Assembly: GCA_001600635.1 (NCBI GenBank)
Contig: BCKL01000021.1
Coordinates: 248,001 to 312,000, forward strand
Source: Leucosporidium creatinivorum
Taxonomy: Eukaryota; Basidiomycota; Microbotryomycetes; Leucosporidiales; Leucosporidiaceae
Length of the DNA stretch: 64,000 bases
Direction of reading: 5' to 3'
The notes under the pieces: model-generated
The model's input: the letters and a program-made list of their open reading frames with translations, nothing else
Databases searched by the model: none
Told to the model about the DNA's origin: nothing
Shown here: positions 12,170 to 24,041 of the stretch, in pieces
How the letters are laid out: each line of letters begins with the position of its first letter
Numbering within the stretch: the stretch's first letter is position 1
Position numbers and translations under genes: made by a program

Positions 12170-13071
12170 ATGCAGCCTGCCCCTCACCTCTCCCTTGCGA
12201 AGCCACCCTTGGCGCCAGCTCCGTCACAGCTTGCCTCCCGCCAAAACAGTCGATCGACGAGCAGCAGTGAGCTCTCGCGGGTTACGAAGGTACGGAGCTA
12301 CATATCTGACCCTTGTTCTTCACAGTGTCACAAAACGGCTACTTCCAACACACTTCTGCACCCTCCTCACGAGCTTCCTCGCTACACGCCCCGCACTCGC
12401 TCCTCTCCGACCTCTCTCCCGCCTCGTCTCGCCGAGATCCCTTCATCGACCCTCGACAGTCGTTAGATTCATACTCTACAGGCGGAGGAGGCGACCCTTT
12501 CCGCTCCGACGCTTCCCACGATTCGAGGTCTCGCGATTCTTCCCAGTCGAGGGAAAGGCCGCCGTTGCCTTCGAGGCCGTCGGAGGTGCAGAGGCAACTC
12601 GCTAGCGCATTGGAGGAGGAATTGGACGTCGAGGATCTCGGAGGGAGGACACCCATGGCTGAGGTGCCCCCAAGGCCGGCCAGGAGGAGTGCGTCGAGCA
12701 GCTCTGGCGGCGGAGGAGGATCAGGCCGGAAGGAGAAGGAGAAGGATTCGCTTTGGGCGCAGTTCCAGTCTGGTGAGCTCTTCCCTACCATATGTTATAG
12801 CTCTAGCTGACCCTTCTCCCGTTTTATAGGCAGTGGATGGTTCTCGCCGGTGGTTGAGCCTCCGCCGAAACTCACTCGCGAGGAGCGAGAAGCGGCAGAG
12901 AAGGCCAGGATCGAGAAGCTGAGGGAAGAAGGCAAGGGAGCACGGCGACCGAACCTGTTGAAGCGGCTGTCGAGCGGGGTGGAGATGGGTAATTGGCGGC
13001 CGGGCAACTCTTCGCCGAGCAAAAGTGGGAGGGGTAGAGGCGATTCGATTACGGAGGGGACGGCGGCGTAG
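12170..13071 (+). CDS. Disordered basic hypothetical protein
   Basis: About 260 residues in three exons. Exon 1 encodes about 33 residues and ends in AGC AGC A; the intron ending at CTTCACAG restores the frame (S-S-M-S-Q-N-G). The middle is Ser/Gly/Pro-rich with a poly-Gly run (12710-12720). The C-terminal 85 residues look most conserved: GSGWFSPVVEPPPKLTREEREAAEKARIEKLREEG, a short charged helix, then a basic Ser/Gly/Arg tail. No known domain. The earlier in-frame ATG at 12123 is in another frame from exon 2, so ATG 12170 was chosen. Confidence 0.7.
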
Positions 13072-16000
13072 AGGTCTTGAGACGGTGTAGATTCGTGCCG
13101 TCGTCAGGCGGTAATACCTAGGCTCGTTGCATCCCATTCTCGTGTCGATTGAGGTGGGCGTTGAGTCGCCGAGAGCCTTTCCGTCTTCCTCGCCTCTGCC
13201 GCGTGTGCAAGGATTACCACGGCCACCTTGACCTTGGACGCTCCAAAAAACTCACTTGTGCGTAGCGTTCGCTCTCGCTTGTCTGGAGCTACCGCTGACC
13301 AGTCTACAGTCCTCGAGCAGCCCATGGCCGCCATAGTACACTCGCCTCGGCTTCAACGGCCGACAATGAGCGATGCTGAGTCTCCGGGCGAGCGATCGAG
13401 TCAGTCGGTCAACTAATCCCTCGCTCGCCTCCTACAGCCCACTGCTTGCGTCAAGTCGTCTCCTGCTCTACAACAGCGCCGAGCTGCTCCCTCACTCCTT
13501 CACAGTCTCCTCATCTGAGCCGACCTCTGCTTCCCCACTCTCTACCGAACCATCGTCTCCACCCTCCTCACCTCCTTCGCACCCACCACCTACCCTTTCC
13601 CCTTCACCGGCCTCGGTCTCCTCCTCTCCAGCCTCATCGTAACGCCCTTCTTTCACGTCATCCCCGCCGCTGCTGCCCAGTACTCCGCGGTCAAGCTGGA
13701 GAATATTTCAGCATAGGTCGCAATACTGTACAACTACACCAGGGTGATCAACTTTGCCCTGGCTTGCTTGTTCGCAGCCTACACCTCGGCGCAGGAGGAG
13801 AAGCGCGGCGAGCTCCGCTACGGCGCGCTGGGGCGACTGTGCTCGTGCTGTGGGTGTAGGTTGTGCGTATGAGTATTTTCGAGATGTGGGGAGGTTGTAG
13901 GAGTGTCTCGAGGGCGTTTGGGAGCGGAGGAAGACGAGCCGAAGCGGTCGCCGAGGATGCTTCTAGAGCCTCTGCAGGACGTGAGTCTCTGGCTCTTCTC
14001 AGAACTGAAGAGTAAAAGCTAACCGTAGCTCCACAAGCAGCACCTCCGCTCATCTACAAGTTAGTCCAGACAGCTTCACTCAGAGAGCTCGGCGTTCGCT
14101 CGCTAACCTTCTACTCCGCTTCTGAGCCAGGTTGTTGCCTCCCAGCTGTAAGGACTGAGTCACCGCTGAAGACTCCGTCAAAGTGTAGATGACCCCCCTA
14201 CTACCCTCCATCGCTACACTTCTCCTTTGAGTCACGGCGGTTGGCTTCGAAGTCTACACCCCGTCTGCCCTCCCCATCCTTCCAGCACACTTCGCGACAA
14301 CTCGGAACGTTCTAAAGAGCTTTTTTGGTCATCGACCCGTTCTTTAAACCGACTGTAGGAGAGCAGAACCGGCAGCAAGTGCTTCGCGCTCGTGAAGATT
14401 CCCTTCGCCGAAGCTCGTTCGGGAGAGAGGGCAAGTGGAGGACGAGGAACGAACATGGAGAACTATCAATCTCCTCTAGACCTGCTTGGAACCCGTCAGC
14501 AGCCTGGCTTTCCAAGAATTATAGGGGCTCGGAGGCGGGCCAAGTTCGAATCTCAGGACGCTTTCAAGCTCTACCTCCGCTGCCGCCTAGTGTCACACCC
14601 GTCGACAATGTTGGGACTCGCGAGGTCGTTGCAGTCCGGTGTGAGTGCTATGCAGCCATACTACCGGGAATCATTTGCTGACCTACAGCTTCCGCCTTCA
14701 GCCCGGGCAAGCTTACTTGTTGCTCCCGATGGGCGAATCGGCGGAGCCTACGGCGGTCGGCTCTCCTTCTTGCACTGCCTGTATGAAGCAATACTGTTCT
14801 ATATGTACCCACTACAGGCGCCTGGTCCTTGCCCTTCGCCCGCTCTCGGAGAAGCGACGCCTGTTCAGCTCCTTCATTCCACCAGCCCCGACAACCCCTC
14901 CGGTCCCAATCCGACCACCGACACCAACACCACCACCACCACCCTCCCTCCTTCTTTGCCCTCAGCAGCTACCTGGTCCGTCTTGGCAGTCCTCGCCGCT
15001 CAAGCTATTTGCCTCGCTATCTCCTCTGGCGACCTCGCCCCCTTCCTCCCCTTCGAGCACTATTGCCTGCTCCTGGTGCCCCCAGTCGGAGCCACTGCTG
15101 CTCTTGGTATCGTCCACATGTGCGCCGTCCGCAAACAGGCGATGCTCAACCTAAACGCCACAAAGGTCGCCTCGTCGGGAGTGGCTCGTCTACGCCGCTG
15201 CTCAGCTCAGCTCACCTGATGAGCTAGTAGAACGGCTCGGAGTTGCTGGGGTCGGCGGACGGAGCCCAAGCGTACGGGTGCAGAGGCTCGGCGTGGTCCT
15301 CCTCGTCGGTCTCGCAGCAGCGCAAGTCGCCCTGCTCTGGCGCCTTGCAGGACGGTGGGCGGGATTGCTCGCTGCATGGAGGAGGATTGAGGTGCACGCC
15401 GCTGCCATCGACAGTGAGGGACCGCACGCCACCTCCGGATTCGCATGGCTTTCGAGTTGTGAGTACCCTTGTGCGTGTCCGCCTTCCTTTCGCATTGTCG
15501 CCGAACCTTCGCCGAGCCAACGCTGACCCGCTTTACCACAGCCCCTCCGCCACCTTACCCCTCAATCGGACGACGATCCAAGCTAACAATCTTTCCGCGC
15601 CGCCTCAAGGTTCGTGCTCGTCGGTCTGCTCCCCTCACAGCTCGTCGCTGACCCGCTCCTCTTCCCCTTCGCATTTCGCAGTCTTCGGCGTTTAATAGGA
15701 CCTACCTTCCTCTTGACTCGTCAATACATTTCTCTTAGCGCTTTCGAGGTTCTTTGCTGACCCTAATGCTTGTCGTCTTATAGATCACCATCGCCATAAG
15801 GTGCGCTCCTTCGTCTTCAATCTCTCGAACGTTCATTAACCCTACTTTGATTGATAGTACAACATCCCCATGCTCCCCTCTCTCTCTCTATGTGTTGTTT
15901 TTACCACTACATCATCTGGTGAGTCCTGAGCTCTTCCTTATGGTTCTCGTCGCTCACGTCTCTGCGTCTCGCTCCACTTCCCCTCGTCACAGCACCCCCT

Positions 16001-16364
16001 ACCGCCTACCTCGTCTCGACCATGCTACATATTTGCTCAGTAGCAGGAGGGTATACTAAATGCATATATTTATTTACCCTCCTACTCTTCTTGTGAGATC
16101 TCGAGAGACAGAGCGGCTACTCTTCGGCTCTTGACCGCGAGAGTTGATCTCAAGAGAGAGGCTGAGCGACAGCACTTGGGAGCAAGCTCGTGATGGTCAC
16201 TGATCGTTCGCTTGCTACAAGTGAAAGTCTGGGAAGTGAGCACGAGAGCAGGGGGCGGAAGCGGCAAAGCTTGCTTCGGCGAACAGCCAAACGCTCGACT
16301 CTCTGCTCGCATGACAAGCCAATCAAGTCCAGACATACGGCTGACCAATGCACTACCATCCAAC
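13072..16364 (+). other. Unresolved region with membrane-protein-like coding fragments
   Basis: This 3.3-kb stretch has plus-strand splice signals (for example GTGAGT at 14641, CTGACCTACAG before 14690, GTGAGTACCC at 15460 with CTGACCC...CACAG at 15541) and several hydrophobic pieces, yet I could not join them into one open frame. Pieces: 13525-13715 (LYRTIVSTLLTSF, LGLLLSSLIVTPFF), 13720-13860 (YTRVINFALACLFAAYTSAQ), 14960-15150 (TWSVLAVLAAQAICLAI), 15185-15460 (RLGVVLLVGLAAAQVALLW) and 15541-15620 (PPPPYPSIGRRSKL). Stops and frame changes fall between them. It may be one or two diverged multi-pass membrane protein genes, a decayed gene, or carry sequence errors. An AT-rich run near 16030-16080 probably marks 3' ends. 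Confidence 0.35.
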
Positions 16365-19258
16365 TCATGCACCACCCAGCTTGACACTCTTAACCACCTT
16401 CTTTCCAATACCGCTCTTCTCTCCCTCGTATCCGCTCCGATCGCCTCCCTTGTAGACGCTCTTCATCGTAGCGACCTTCTTGACGGCCTTGTCGTAGGCC
16501 ATGCGCTTCTTGACACGCGGGTTGCGGTTGATCTTGGCGCGTTTCGGTTGCAGACCCTTGTTGGCCATGATTTGGCGAGAGGCGCCGCGAGGACCGTCCG
16601 GTAGGGAGGTGGAGAGGTCGTGGTTGTAGGCCCTGTTGAGGTAGAACGAGGGGTGCGGAGTGAGGGTGGTGTGAAGGTAGTGAGCAGGAAGGGGAGGGAG
16701 GGCGAGCGGAAGAGAAGAGGACGGTGCCAAGCGAGAAGAAGGGAGAGCAGACGAGGGTCAGTGAGCTCGAACGAGAGCGAGGGAACGAGCGAAATTCGGA
16801 CGGACCTATCCTCGAGACGGTCCTCATCATACTTGGCCTTCTTGGCCGCCCTGCCCTCCTCCCTGCCGGCCTTGACCGCATCATAATAATCCTCGGCGCT
16901 GACCTCTTCCGCACCCTTGCCAACTCCCTTGACACCTCGGGCGACCCTCTTATCCTCCTCGTTCCAATCCCCGCCATCCAGCGCCTCTCCCTTGCCATCT
17001 CCAACCGCACCGTGCTCCTGCCTCTTGAGCACCTCCCTCCTCGCATTCTCCTTACTCCTCCTCGGCAGATCGTCGTCTCCGCCGATCCTACGACCGTGGC
17101 CCGACTCGCGCTTAGCGGCCTTTTGCTTGACCTGCGAGACGTGGAATCGAAGCGAATGGCGAGCGGAGGCTTTGTCGCTCGAATCGGTGAGAGACAGGGA
17201 GGTGGGGTCGAGGTAGTCGTCGTTGATAGAGGTGGAGGAGGTGGTAGGGAGAGAAGCGATCTTGCGAGAAGATGAAGGTAGGTCGGGGATGGAGAGCTCC
17301 TTCTTGCTCGCGCGCTTGGCCTTCTTCTTGAGGTTCTTCTTGCTGTTGGCGCCGCTGGACGCTCCGATGTCGTTCATCTCGTAGTCGTCCATCTCGCCCT
17401 CGAACGCCGAAGGCGGAAGGTCCTCGTCCATGTCCTCGTCCTCGCCGTCCGAGGGAAGGCCAGCCTTCTGCCTCTGAGCCTGCTCGACAGCCTTGATGAA
17501 CATGTCGGCATCGGCGTCAGCGGGCATGGTGGCCATCAGCTCCTCGAGCTCCTCGTCCGTCATGCCCGCGAGCATCGAGTCCTCTCCCTCGCCCTCCTCG
17601 TCCTCGGAATCGTACTCCTCATCATCTTCCGAATCGCCGTTGTGCTCCATCTCCATGAGCCTCCTCATATCCTCCTCGTCAATCTCCTGCGAATCTTCAT
17701 CCGACCCCTCAGGTCCTCCAGCATCCCACATCTCACTCGCGAGCATGCCGTCCTCGTCGCTCTCGGTTTCTGAGCCTGAGCCCTCGCTGTCCTCGTATTG
17801 CGCCGAGGTGAGGTCGAGCTCCTCCATCGTTGCGAGTGCTTGGCGGAGGGAAGAGAGGCGAGCGAGGACCTTGGTGAGGAGGTCGGAGGAAGGGGAGGGA
17901 GAGAGAAGGAGGGAGAAGTAGAAGGCGAGGGTGGGAAGGTAGGTCGCGAGAGCCTCTGTTCACGACGAGAAGGGTCAGCGCGGCAACAGGAGAAGAGAGT
18001 GACATGAACGCACGGTGCTCGAGTTCCATGATGGCGAGAGCAGGGTGCTCCTTGCCGTCATCATCGCCGAGGCGAACGATCTCGAGGTTCTTCTCGACGC
18101 CCTTGATGCGCTCGGCCGTGGCGGTGAAGTCGTCCAACAGCGCCAGGGTCTCGGGACTTTTCTTGAGGAGATGAGCGATAGCCTCCTCCTCGGTCCACTG
18201 CTTAGCCTCCTCCTTGCTTTCTCCCTCGCCATCCTCGAGCCTTCCCTTCCCCCTCGCCTTCTTCCTGACCTCCTCCACCTGCTCCTCTCCCTCCTCCTCA
18301 TCCTCTCCGAATCCGTAATCCTCACCCGCAAGAACAGCCTTGGCCTTCTTCTGCAACCGCCTCGCCTCCTCCGCCTCCAAATCCAACGCCTCATCATCGC
18401 TCGAGTCGGCCTCGCCGGGCGCCCTCCTCGAGGCGTGGTAAGAGCCAGCAGCCCAGGTCTCCTCCTCGTCGGACGAGTTGGCCTCCTCCTCTTCCTCCTC
18501 AATGTCCGAGGCGTCGGAAAGGATGTCTTGCGAGGGGTTGGCAGTTTTGGCGAATCGGCCCTTGGGCTCTTCGGCGCGGGCGCTGGTGGGGTAGACGTCG
18601 TCCTCGTCCTCGGAGGGGTACTCCTCCTCATCTTCCTCCTCCTCGTCGGCGATGGGTTCCTCCTCGTTGTCGGATCCGCCGTCGGGGAGGTTCAGGCCGT
18701 AGATCTCGTCGTCCGAAGAGAGGTCGTTGACGTCTGGACAAGGTGGGAGAGAGGGTCAGCTTCGTCCTTGGGAGTGAGTTGGGTGTATTGGGATGCAAGA
18801 CAACGAGCGAGGCCAACAGCTCCCAACGCCTACAGCTTCGCGAGCTGCAGTAGATGCGAAGCGAGCGAAGGCCGAAGTCTTGCAGTGCAGTGGCCTTCGA
18901 AACCGACGGAGTGAAGCTTATGCTACTCCTGCTTGCTCCACTGCTCCCGTACAGCTCCCGCGCCCCCAGCTCCGCTGCCCAAGAAGAAGTCGACCTACCT
19001 CGATCTCCGGCGCCGTCGTCCTCGAACAGAATAGAGTCGCGGTTCTTGTGGACTGTATAAGTAGACATCAGCTATCCGTGCCACTGCTCTGCCGTGCTAC
19101 AGCGACTCACACTCATCCTCATCGCCGCCGAAAGCGTCGTCGGCTGTCTGCAAGGCGCGAGTCCTCGACTTCTTGGGGTCGAAAGCCTGCGCGGGAGCTG
19201 CTTGCTGTACACGAAAGCGCGAGGGTTGTCCCGATTTGGACTTTTTGCTCTTGCCCAT
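16365..19258 (-). CDS. SAS10: Small-subunit processome protein Sas10/Utp3
   Basis: Nucleolar component of the SSU processome needed for early 18S rRNA processing. The protein (about 750 residues) starts MGKSKKSKSGQPSRFR, has long acidic tracts (17500-17820 and 18280-18700), and carries a Sas10/C1D domain in the middle: LLDDFTATAERIKGVEKNL, then HPALAIMELEHQALATYLPTLAFYFSLLL across an intron. The conserved C-terminal Sas10 segment is clear: ANKGLQPKRAKINRNPRVKKRMAYDKAVKK, SGYEGEKSGI, VVKSVKL. Stop at 16365-16367. About six exons. It is divergent from FCF2, another pre-rRNA factor, with 138 bp between the start codons. Confidence 0.93.
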
Positions 19259-19396
19259 CCTCTGTAGTCGAAGCTGAAAGCCGAGGTGAGTGTTGGAGTC
19301 CAAGGTTGAGAAACTTGAAATCGCGGCTTTTGCGCTTTCGCAAGGTTGATCTCTTGCACTTCACCTCGTCTCGGTCGAATCACCTACAGCACAACA
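19259..19396. promoter_or_regulatory. Bidirectional promoter of SAS10 and FCF2
   Basis: Only 138 bp separate the two start codons, and both genes act in pre-18S rRNA processing. The gap must contain both core promoters and 5' leaders. I saw no clear TATA box and no perfect copy of the yeast PAC or RRPE elements. Confidence 0.65.
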
Positions 19397-20534
19397 ATGA
19401 CGACACTAGCAAGCATCGGCGCCCCTTCTTCGCCTCGGCAGAGCGCCTCGCTCACTTCAACGCTCGTCTCCTCCCACTCTGGCGATTCCAGCAGCGACAG
19501 CTCGTCTTCTTCGGGCTCAGAGGACGACTCAGACGACAGCGATTCGGATGATGATGATGAGGCGGATCAGGAGACCACTTTGAGGCTCAAAGAGCTGCTG
19601 CTCAAGGCAAAGCAGAGCGCCAAAACCAAGGCTGCGGGGTCAGGAAAGGTCGGCGGAGAAGACGATGAGCTGGCGGGCAATGAGGGCGTAGTCTTGTTCG
19701 GCGATGATGAGGAAGAGTCGGATGATGAGGACGAGGAAGAAGAGTACGTCTTCACTCGGCTACAGCTCGCTGCTCGGCGGACAGGTTTCGCTGACCCTTT
19801 GCACTTCGCAGCGGCACCACCCCCCGTCCATCGACCTCTAAGCCCAAAGTATCCCTCCCACCTTCCCTCGTCCGTCCTCTCCAACTTCGCGCCCCCACCG
19901 CCGCTTCTCTGCTCGACCCCAAAGGCAAGGGCAAGGCTACCTCTGGCCCTCTCACTCTCGCTCAAGACCTCGGTGGAGCGATCCGGGGAGAGAGTGGAAG
20001 TGGCAAGGGAGATCGCTGGGGCAAGGCGCCGGCGGCTCAGCTTTCAAAGAAGGAGAGGAAGGCGGTGAGTTCTGCTTCTCGGCCTTGGCCCTCCTCGACC
20101 GAGCTGCTCTGCCAATTGCCCATGATGCCCTTGCTGACTCTCGCTTTGTGTTGCAACAGCTCAAAGCTCCCACCGCCGGACCCAAATGGTTCAACATGCC
20201 CGCCACGCAAATGACCCCCGAACTCAAGCGCGAGATCCAAGCCATGCGTCTGCGCAACGCGCTCGACCCCAAACGCTTCTACAAGTCTTCGGCAAAGGAG
20301 GACAAAGCCCTCCCCGAGTTCTTCCAATTGGGTCATGTCCTCCCTTCGCACAATGGATCAGTCTCGACGGCCCCGACGGCGGCGGCGAGGAAGAGGACGT
20401 TTGTCGAGGAGTTGGTGGATGATGAGCAGGCTAGGGCTTATACGAAGAGGAAGACGTTGGAGGTGCAGGCTAGGGGGATGAGTGGAAGGAGGGGTGGGAA
20501 CAGGAAGGGAGCGAGCAAGAGGGGAAGGAGCTAG
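19397..20534 (+). CDS. FCF2: rRNA-processing protein Fcf2
   Basis: Nucleolar factor for early pre-rRNA cleavage and 40S maturation. Three exons encode about 300 residues. The N-terminal part is Ser/Asp/Glu-rich (19480-19570). The Fcf2 domain is diagnostic: GPKWFNMPATQMTPELKREIQAMRLRNALDPKRFYK, then ALPEFFQLGHVL. The tail is basic (KRTFVEELVDDEQARAYTKRK, ending GNRKGASKRGRS). Introns near 19745-19811 and 20065-20160 have the usual GCTGAC or CTGAC sites. It probably shares regulation with SAS10. Confidence 0.92.
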
Positions 20535-20644
20535 AGGCAGGAGGCGTTGCTGTTGGCGTAGCAGGGTCGCGTCATATTGTACTACTTGACTTCGTTTCAT
20601 CGCTATGTGAGAGCTAGTGTCTGTGAGAGGAAGGGAAGCGAACT

Positions 20645-21946
20645 CTATGCCGAGGTCTGCTCGTGATGAACCGTCTCGGCGATCCAGGCGTTGTACTCGT
20701 CGCGAATCTGACTCGGCAAGGCGTGTCCACCTCCCTCTACGACCTTGAGCGTACTGCCCTGCGCCACGAGAGAGACCAGTCAGCTCGGCTCGTCCCATCT
20801 CGGCGTTCCCTCGCCTGCCTCCTCAAACTCACCGGCATAGCCTCATGCAGCTCCCTACTCCTCTGCGGCTGAATCAACTGATCCTCCGTCCCCACAATAA
20901 TCGCCACCCTCCCAACTTCCCTACTTATCCTCCCCAACCTCTCATCGTTTACTCGATGCTTGAGCACCGCGGCCATCTGGCCCATCCTCCCTCCCAGCGT
21001 CTGTCTCCTCCCAATCTTATACCTCCTCAAAAACTCCTCCTCCTGCACTACCCTTCGGGTCCTCCCTGCCTTGTCCTCTGGGTCCACAACGTCCAGCCAG
21101 CTCGGAGGGTAGAGCGAGTCGACGATGAGAGAGATGGCGTGGGTGGGGGACCAGACGGTGCCGGTGAGGAGACGGAGGAACATGTGCGTTGCTTTCGTGG
21201 AGGGGAGCTCGAAGGCTGTGCCGGATTTGGTGGAGGTTAGGAGGAGGGAGGAGATTTGAGTAGGGATGAGAGAGGCCTGTGGGTTGTTGAGAGGGTCAGC
21301 TGAGCTATTGAAGCTGAATAAAGAGTACTCACCAACTCCAACGCGATCATTCCGCCCATCGAAACTCCCGCGACGTTCAACCTCCCTTCCTCTTCTCCCG
21401 CCGAGCCCTCCGCCTCCGCCGAGCTCAACCACTCCACCTCCTGCAGCAGTTCCACCACATCCCTCGCCATCTCACTAGTCTTATACAGCCCTTTCGGCGT
21501 ATCCGAGTTCCCGACTCCTCGGTTATCGTGCACGAGGACTTGATAGCCGCCGACCGAGGCGAAGTGGGAGACTTGACCGTGCCAGCCCTGTACATTGTTC
21601 AAGGATCAGCGGACCTCTGAGTAATGATGCATTGAGGCAGTGAGATGTACGAAGCTAGAGTTGTTCAGTCCCATCAGGAAGACCAGCCTCTTTGCCGAGG
21701 GGTCCGGATCACCGTGCAGTTCTGTTTGGGAGAGTCCTCATCGGCTCGGTTACCGGAGTCTTGTTCGATAGGCTATTACGTACCATAGTACAAGTTATGT
21801 GGCGCTGGTGCCCGCTCCTTGCTCTTCGCAACGGCACAGAATCCCTTTCGGAGGCAGGTAGAGGCGTCGAAGATGGTCTCAGGGTAGGTGATGGAAGGGT
21901 TGAGAGCGAAGGTAGCTGGTGCACTGAGTGCCGGAGCGGCGGACAT
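20645..21946 (-). CDS. Alpha/beta hydrolase
   Basis: Predicted serine hydrolase of about 360 residues; substrate unknown. Visible alpha/beta-hydrolase landmarks in order: LVFLMGLNNSSFGW (oxyanion region), VLVHDNRGVGNSDTP, the nucleophile elbow GVSMGGM (catalytic Ser), the acid loop IIVGTEDQLIQP (Asp) and GGGHALPSQ (His) near the C-terminus. At least five exons. Start is ATG at 21946-21944 (MSAAPALSAP); upstream sequence in the same frame is open and basic but has no ATG, so a longer leader cannot be ruled out. The stop is 110 bp from the FCF2 stop (convergent). It resembles fungal hydrolases related to the epoxide hydrolase/haloperoxidase group, a guess without searches. Confidence 0.88.
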
Positions 21947-22320
21947 GTTGTGGCTGGGAGGAGGCGCGAGAGAGGGGAGGGGAAGGCGAGCGGAGGCTTC
22001 GTAGAGCGCCGAGGGACGACGGAAGCCGGTGAGAGTAGCGAGGTGCTTAAGGTGTGTGCTCAAGGTTTCCAGCTGCTGTTGGACGAAGCAAACGGCTGAC
22101 TACAGCGAGGACGAAGCGACGACGAGAGAGTTGGCGAGCTGGAGCTGCAGGAGAAGAGCGAGGATGAGCCCGGTCCATTCAGCAGGACCCACAGCTGCTG
22201 TACTTACCTATTGTACCTCCGTCAAGCCCTCTATGAGATGACAAGCCACAAGCAGCGGAAACCGGCGGAGGCCAAGTCCCGGCAGCTTCGCTTCCCGCCG
22301 TTCACTAGTCGCTGCTTCTC
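21947..22320. promoter_or_regulatory. Divergent intergenic region, 374 bp
   Basis: Upstream DNA of the alpha/beta hydrolase (minus) and the CinA-like gene (plus). No coding sequence or clear motif is seen. Confidence 0.5.
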
Positions 22321-22985
22321 ATGTCGTTCCCACCGCCCGAGCTCAAATTGCTAGCAGAGAAAGTTGTCGCCCTGCTCATCGAGCGCAAGGTAAACTCTGC
22401 ACGTCTCTCCCAGCTTGGCGCATGCTGACCTCAGCTCCGCCTCCTCAGGAAACCGTTTCTGTGGTCGAGACAGCGACCGGAGGACTCGTGGCCGCTACGC
22501 TGCTCGCTTTGCCGGGGACTTCCGCTGTCTTCCGAGGCGGGGTAAACGCCTACAGCCTCCCAGCTCGGCAGGCTTTCCTCGAGTGGAAGGAGAGCGACAC
22601 CGCTGCTTACGAGTGTGTTTCGATCCTCTACTGCACCAAGTCCTTGAGCTAATGAACGCCCTGCTACAGCGGCCCCACCGAAGCCATTGTCCTCAAGCTC
22701 GCAACGTCCCTTCGGCGCTCGCTCGGCTCAACCTGGTCTCTCGCCGAATCTGGCGTTGCAGGACCCTCCCTTCCCTCCAAGTACCGCTCAGAGATCATGG
22801 AGAAGGGTGTAGGATACTGTCCCATCGCCGTGGTGGGGGAAGGAGTACAGTGCAGCAAGACGGTCGTCGTGGAGCAGCCAAGGGAGCGGGCGGGGAACAT
22901 GGTCGGCTTTGCGGAGGAGGTGCTGAAGGCTTTCTTGGAGGTGTTGGAGGGGAAGTCGGAGCAGACGGATGTAGGGAAGCTGTGA
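22321..22985 (+). CDS. CinA C-terminal domain protein (PncC-like NMN amidase)
   Basis: Small enzyme of about 180 residues in three exons, consisting only of a CinA-C domain. Bacterial homologues (PncC) deamidate nicotinamide mononucleotide in pyridine-nucleotide salvage; the fungal role is inferred from that. Motifs: VVETATGGLVAATLLALPGTSAVFRGGVNAYS, matching the family pattern ESCTGG...PGSS..F.GG...YS, but with Thr-Ala replacing the usual Ser-Cys before TGG. GVAGP and the C-terminal YCPIAV/CSKTVVVE strands also fit. Stop at 22983-22985, 215 bp from the convergent Pmp3 gene. Confidence 0.85.
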
Positions 22986-23200
22986 GGCAATGCGACGACT
23001 TCGCAGAACTCGAAGGGCGGCTTTGCACCGAGCATGTCCGAGCAGACGATTCACAGCTGGCTATCCGACTCCTACAGCGTCTGATCGCACACCTCCGTCT
23101 GAGCCAAATGTTACTCCTGCTCGCCTTCGCCCGCTACGAACCCCTCCCTCCTACAGGCTTTCCAAGCACATCCGAACCAGGGAGACCTCGGCGATGGCGA

Positions 23201-23629
23201 TTAGGGCTTGGTGAGGATGATGTACCAGGCGTGGACCACCTGCATGATGTCTGGTGTGTCAGCGAGGCTCTTAAAGGGTCGGTCAACAGGCTACAGACCC
23301 CAGGGATCCAGCCGAGGAAATCCAGGAGGATATTGATGAGCAGGTCGCCTGTCTCGAGCCTCGGTCAGCTCGGCTTACTGAAGCGATAGATCGAACAACT
23401 CACCTCCACATCCCCTCTTCAACCACACAGCAAAAGGAGGGATGAAGATGGCGACGACGAGAAGAAGGCCGTCCGACATGTCGAGCCTCTCGCGAGCCGA
23501 CTTCTTGTGCTTGGGAGCGGGTTGAGCGGCCGGCTGCGGCTGAGCAGCGCCAGTAGGAGCTTGCTGCGACTGATCCCACGTCTGTACAGCGGCGGGAGCG
23601 GCGGGTGGAGGAGCTTTCTCGGAGCTCAT
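23201..23629 (-). CDS. Pmp3/UPF0057 plasma-membrane proteolipid (copy 1)
   Basis: Small two-helix membrane protein (about 100 residues) of the Pmp3/RCI2 family, which influences membrane potential and salt tolerance in yeast. Three exons. Residues 1-50 form a Pro/Ala/Gln-rich extension with KHKKSARERLDMSD; the core is LLLVVAIFIPPFAVWLKRGCGG, then GDLLINILLDFLGWIPG and VVHAWYIILTKP. The FIPP, GCG and LGWIPG motifs define the family. The N-terminal extension is longer than in yeast Pmp3 (55 residues in all). A second family member lies at 31.2-31.6 kb. Confidence 0.9.
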
Positions 23630-24041
23630 GGCGGCGAGAGTCGTGCGAGGTGAAGGTGGGAGGGAAAGAAGCGCTCGGTCGGCTTTCGTCGAGGTTGTAG
23701 CTGATCAGGGGGGTCGTCTCTTAGACTTCAATTTGCTTCAAAGAAGCAGGGCTGCCTGCTTGCACTCACTCAGAGCCTATAACGGCGACAAATCTCTGCT
23801 CCCCTTCAGCTCATCGCCGAGAACCGAGCTCGGCTTTAGCACTCCTTCACGGCAGAGGGCTGCAGTAAGCCTCAATATAAGTTACTATTCCATCCAAGGC
23901 TTGCTCACGCTCGCCGAACAGCATACATTTGCAGGATTTAGGGAGGTGTGCTCCGAGAGCGCCGGGCCCTCGTCGCTCATACAGGGCTTTCCCTTCGCCT
24001 CATCGCTCGTCTCGGGTTCTTCAACTACAGCTACGATCAGA
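23630..24041. promoter_or_regulatory. Divergent intergenic region, 412 bp
   Basis: Upstream DNA of Pmp3 copy 1 (minus) and the DUF2828 gene (plus). No clear elements are seen. Confidence 0.45.

Noticed and set aside
15224-15520. Minus-strand open frame ending in a Cys- and Pro-rich tail
   Set aside because: The splice signals around it are all in plus-strand orientation, so it is more likely the shadow of a plus-strand exon.
22415-23389. 324-codon open frame on the plus strand
   Set aside because: It overlaps the CinA-like exons and the Pmp3 gene in another frame; low complexity and Arg-rich.
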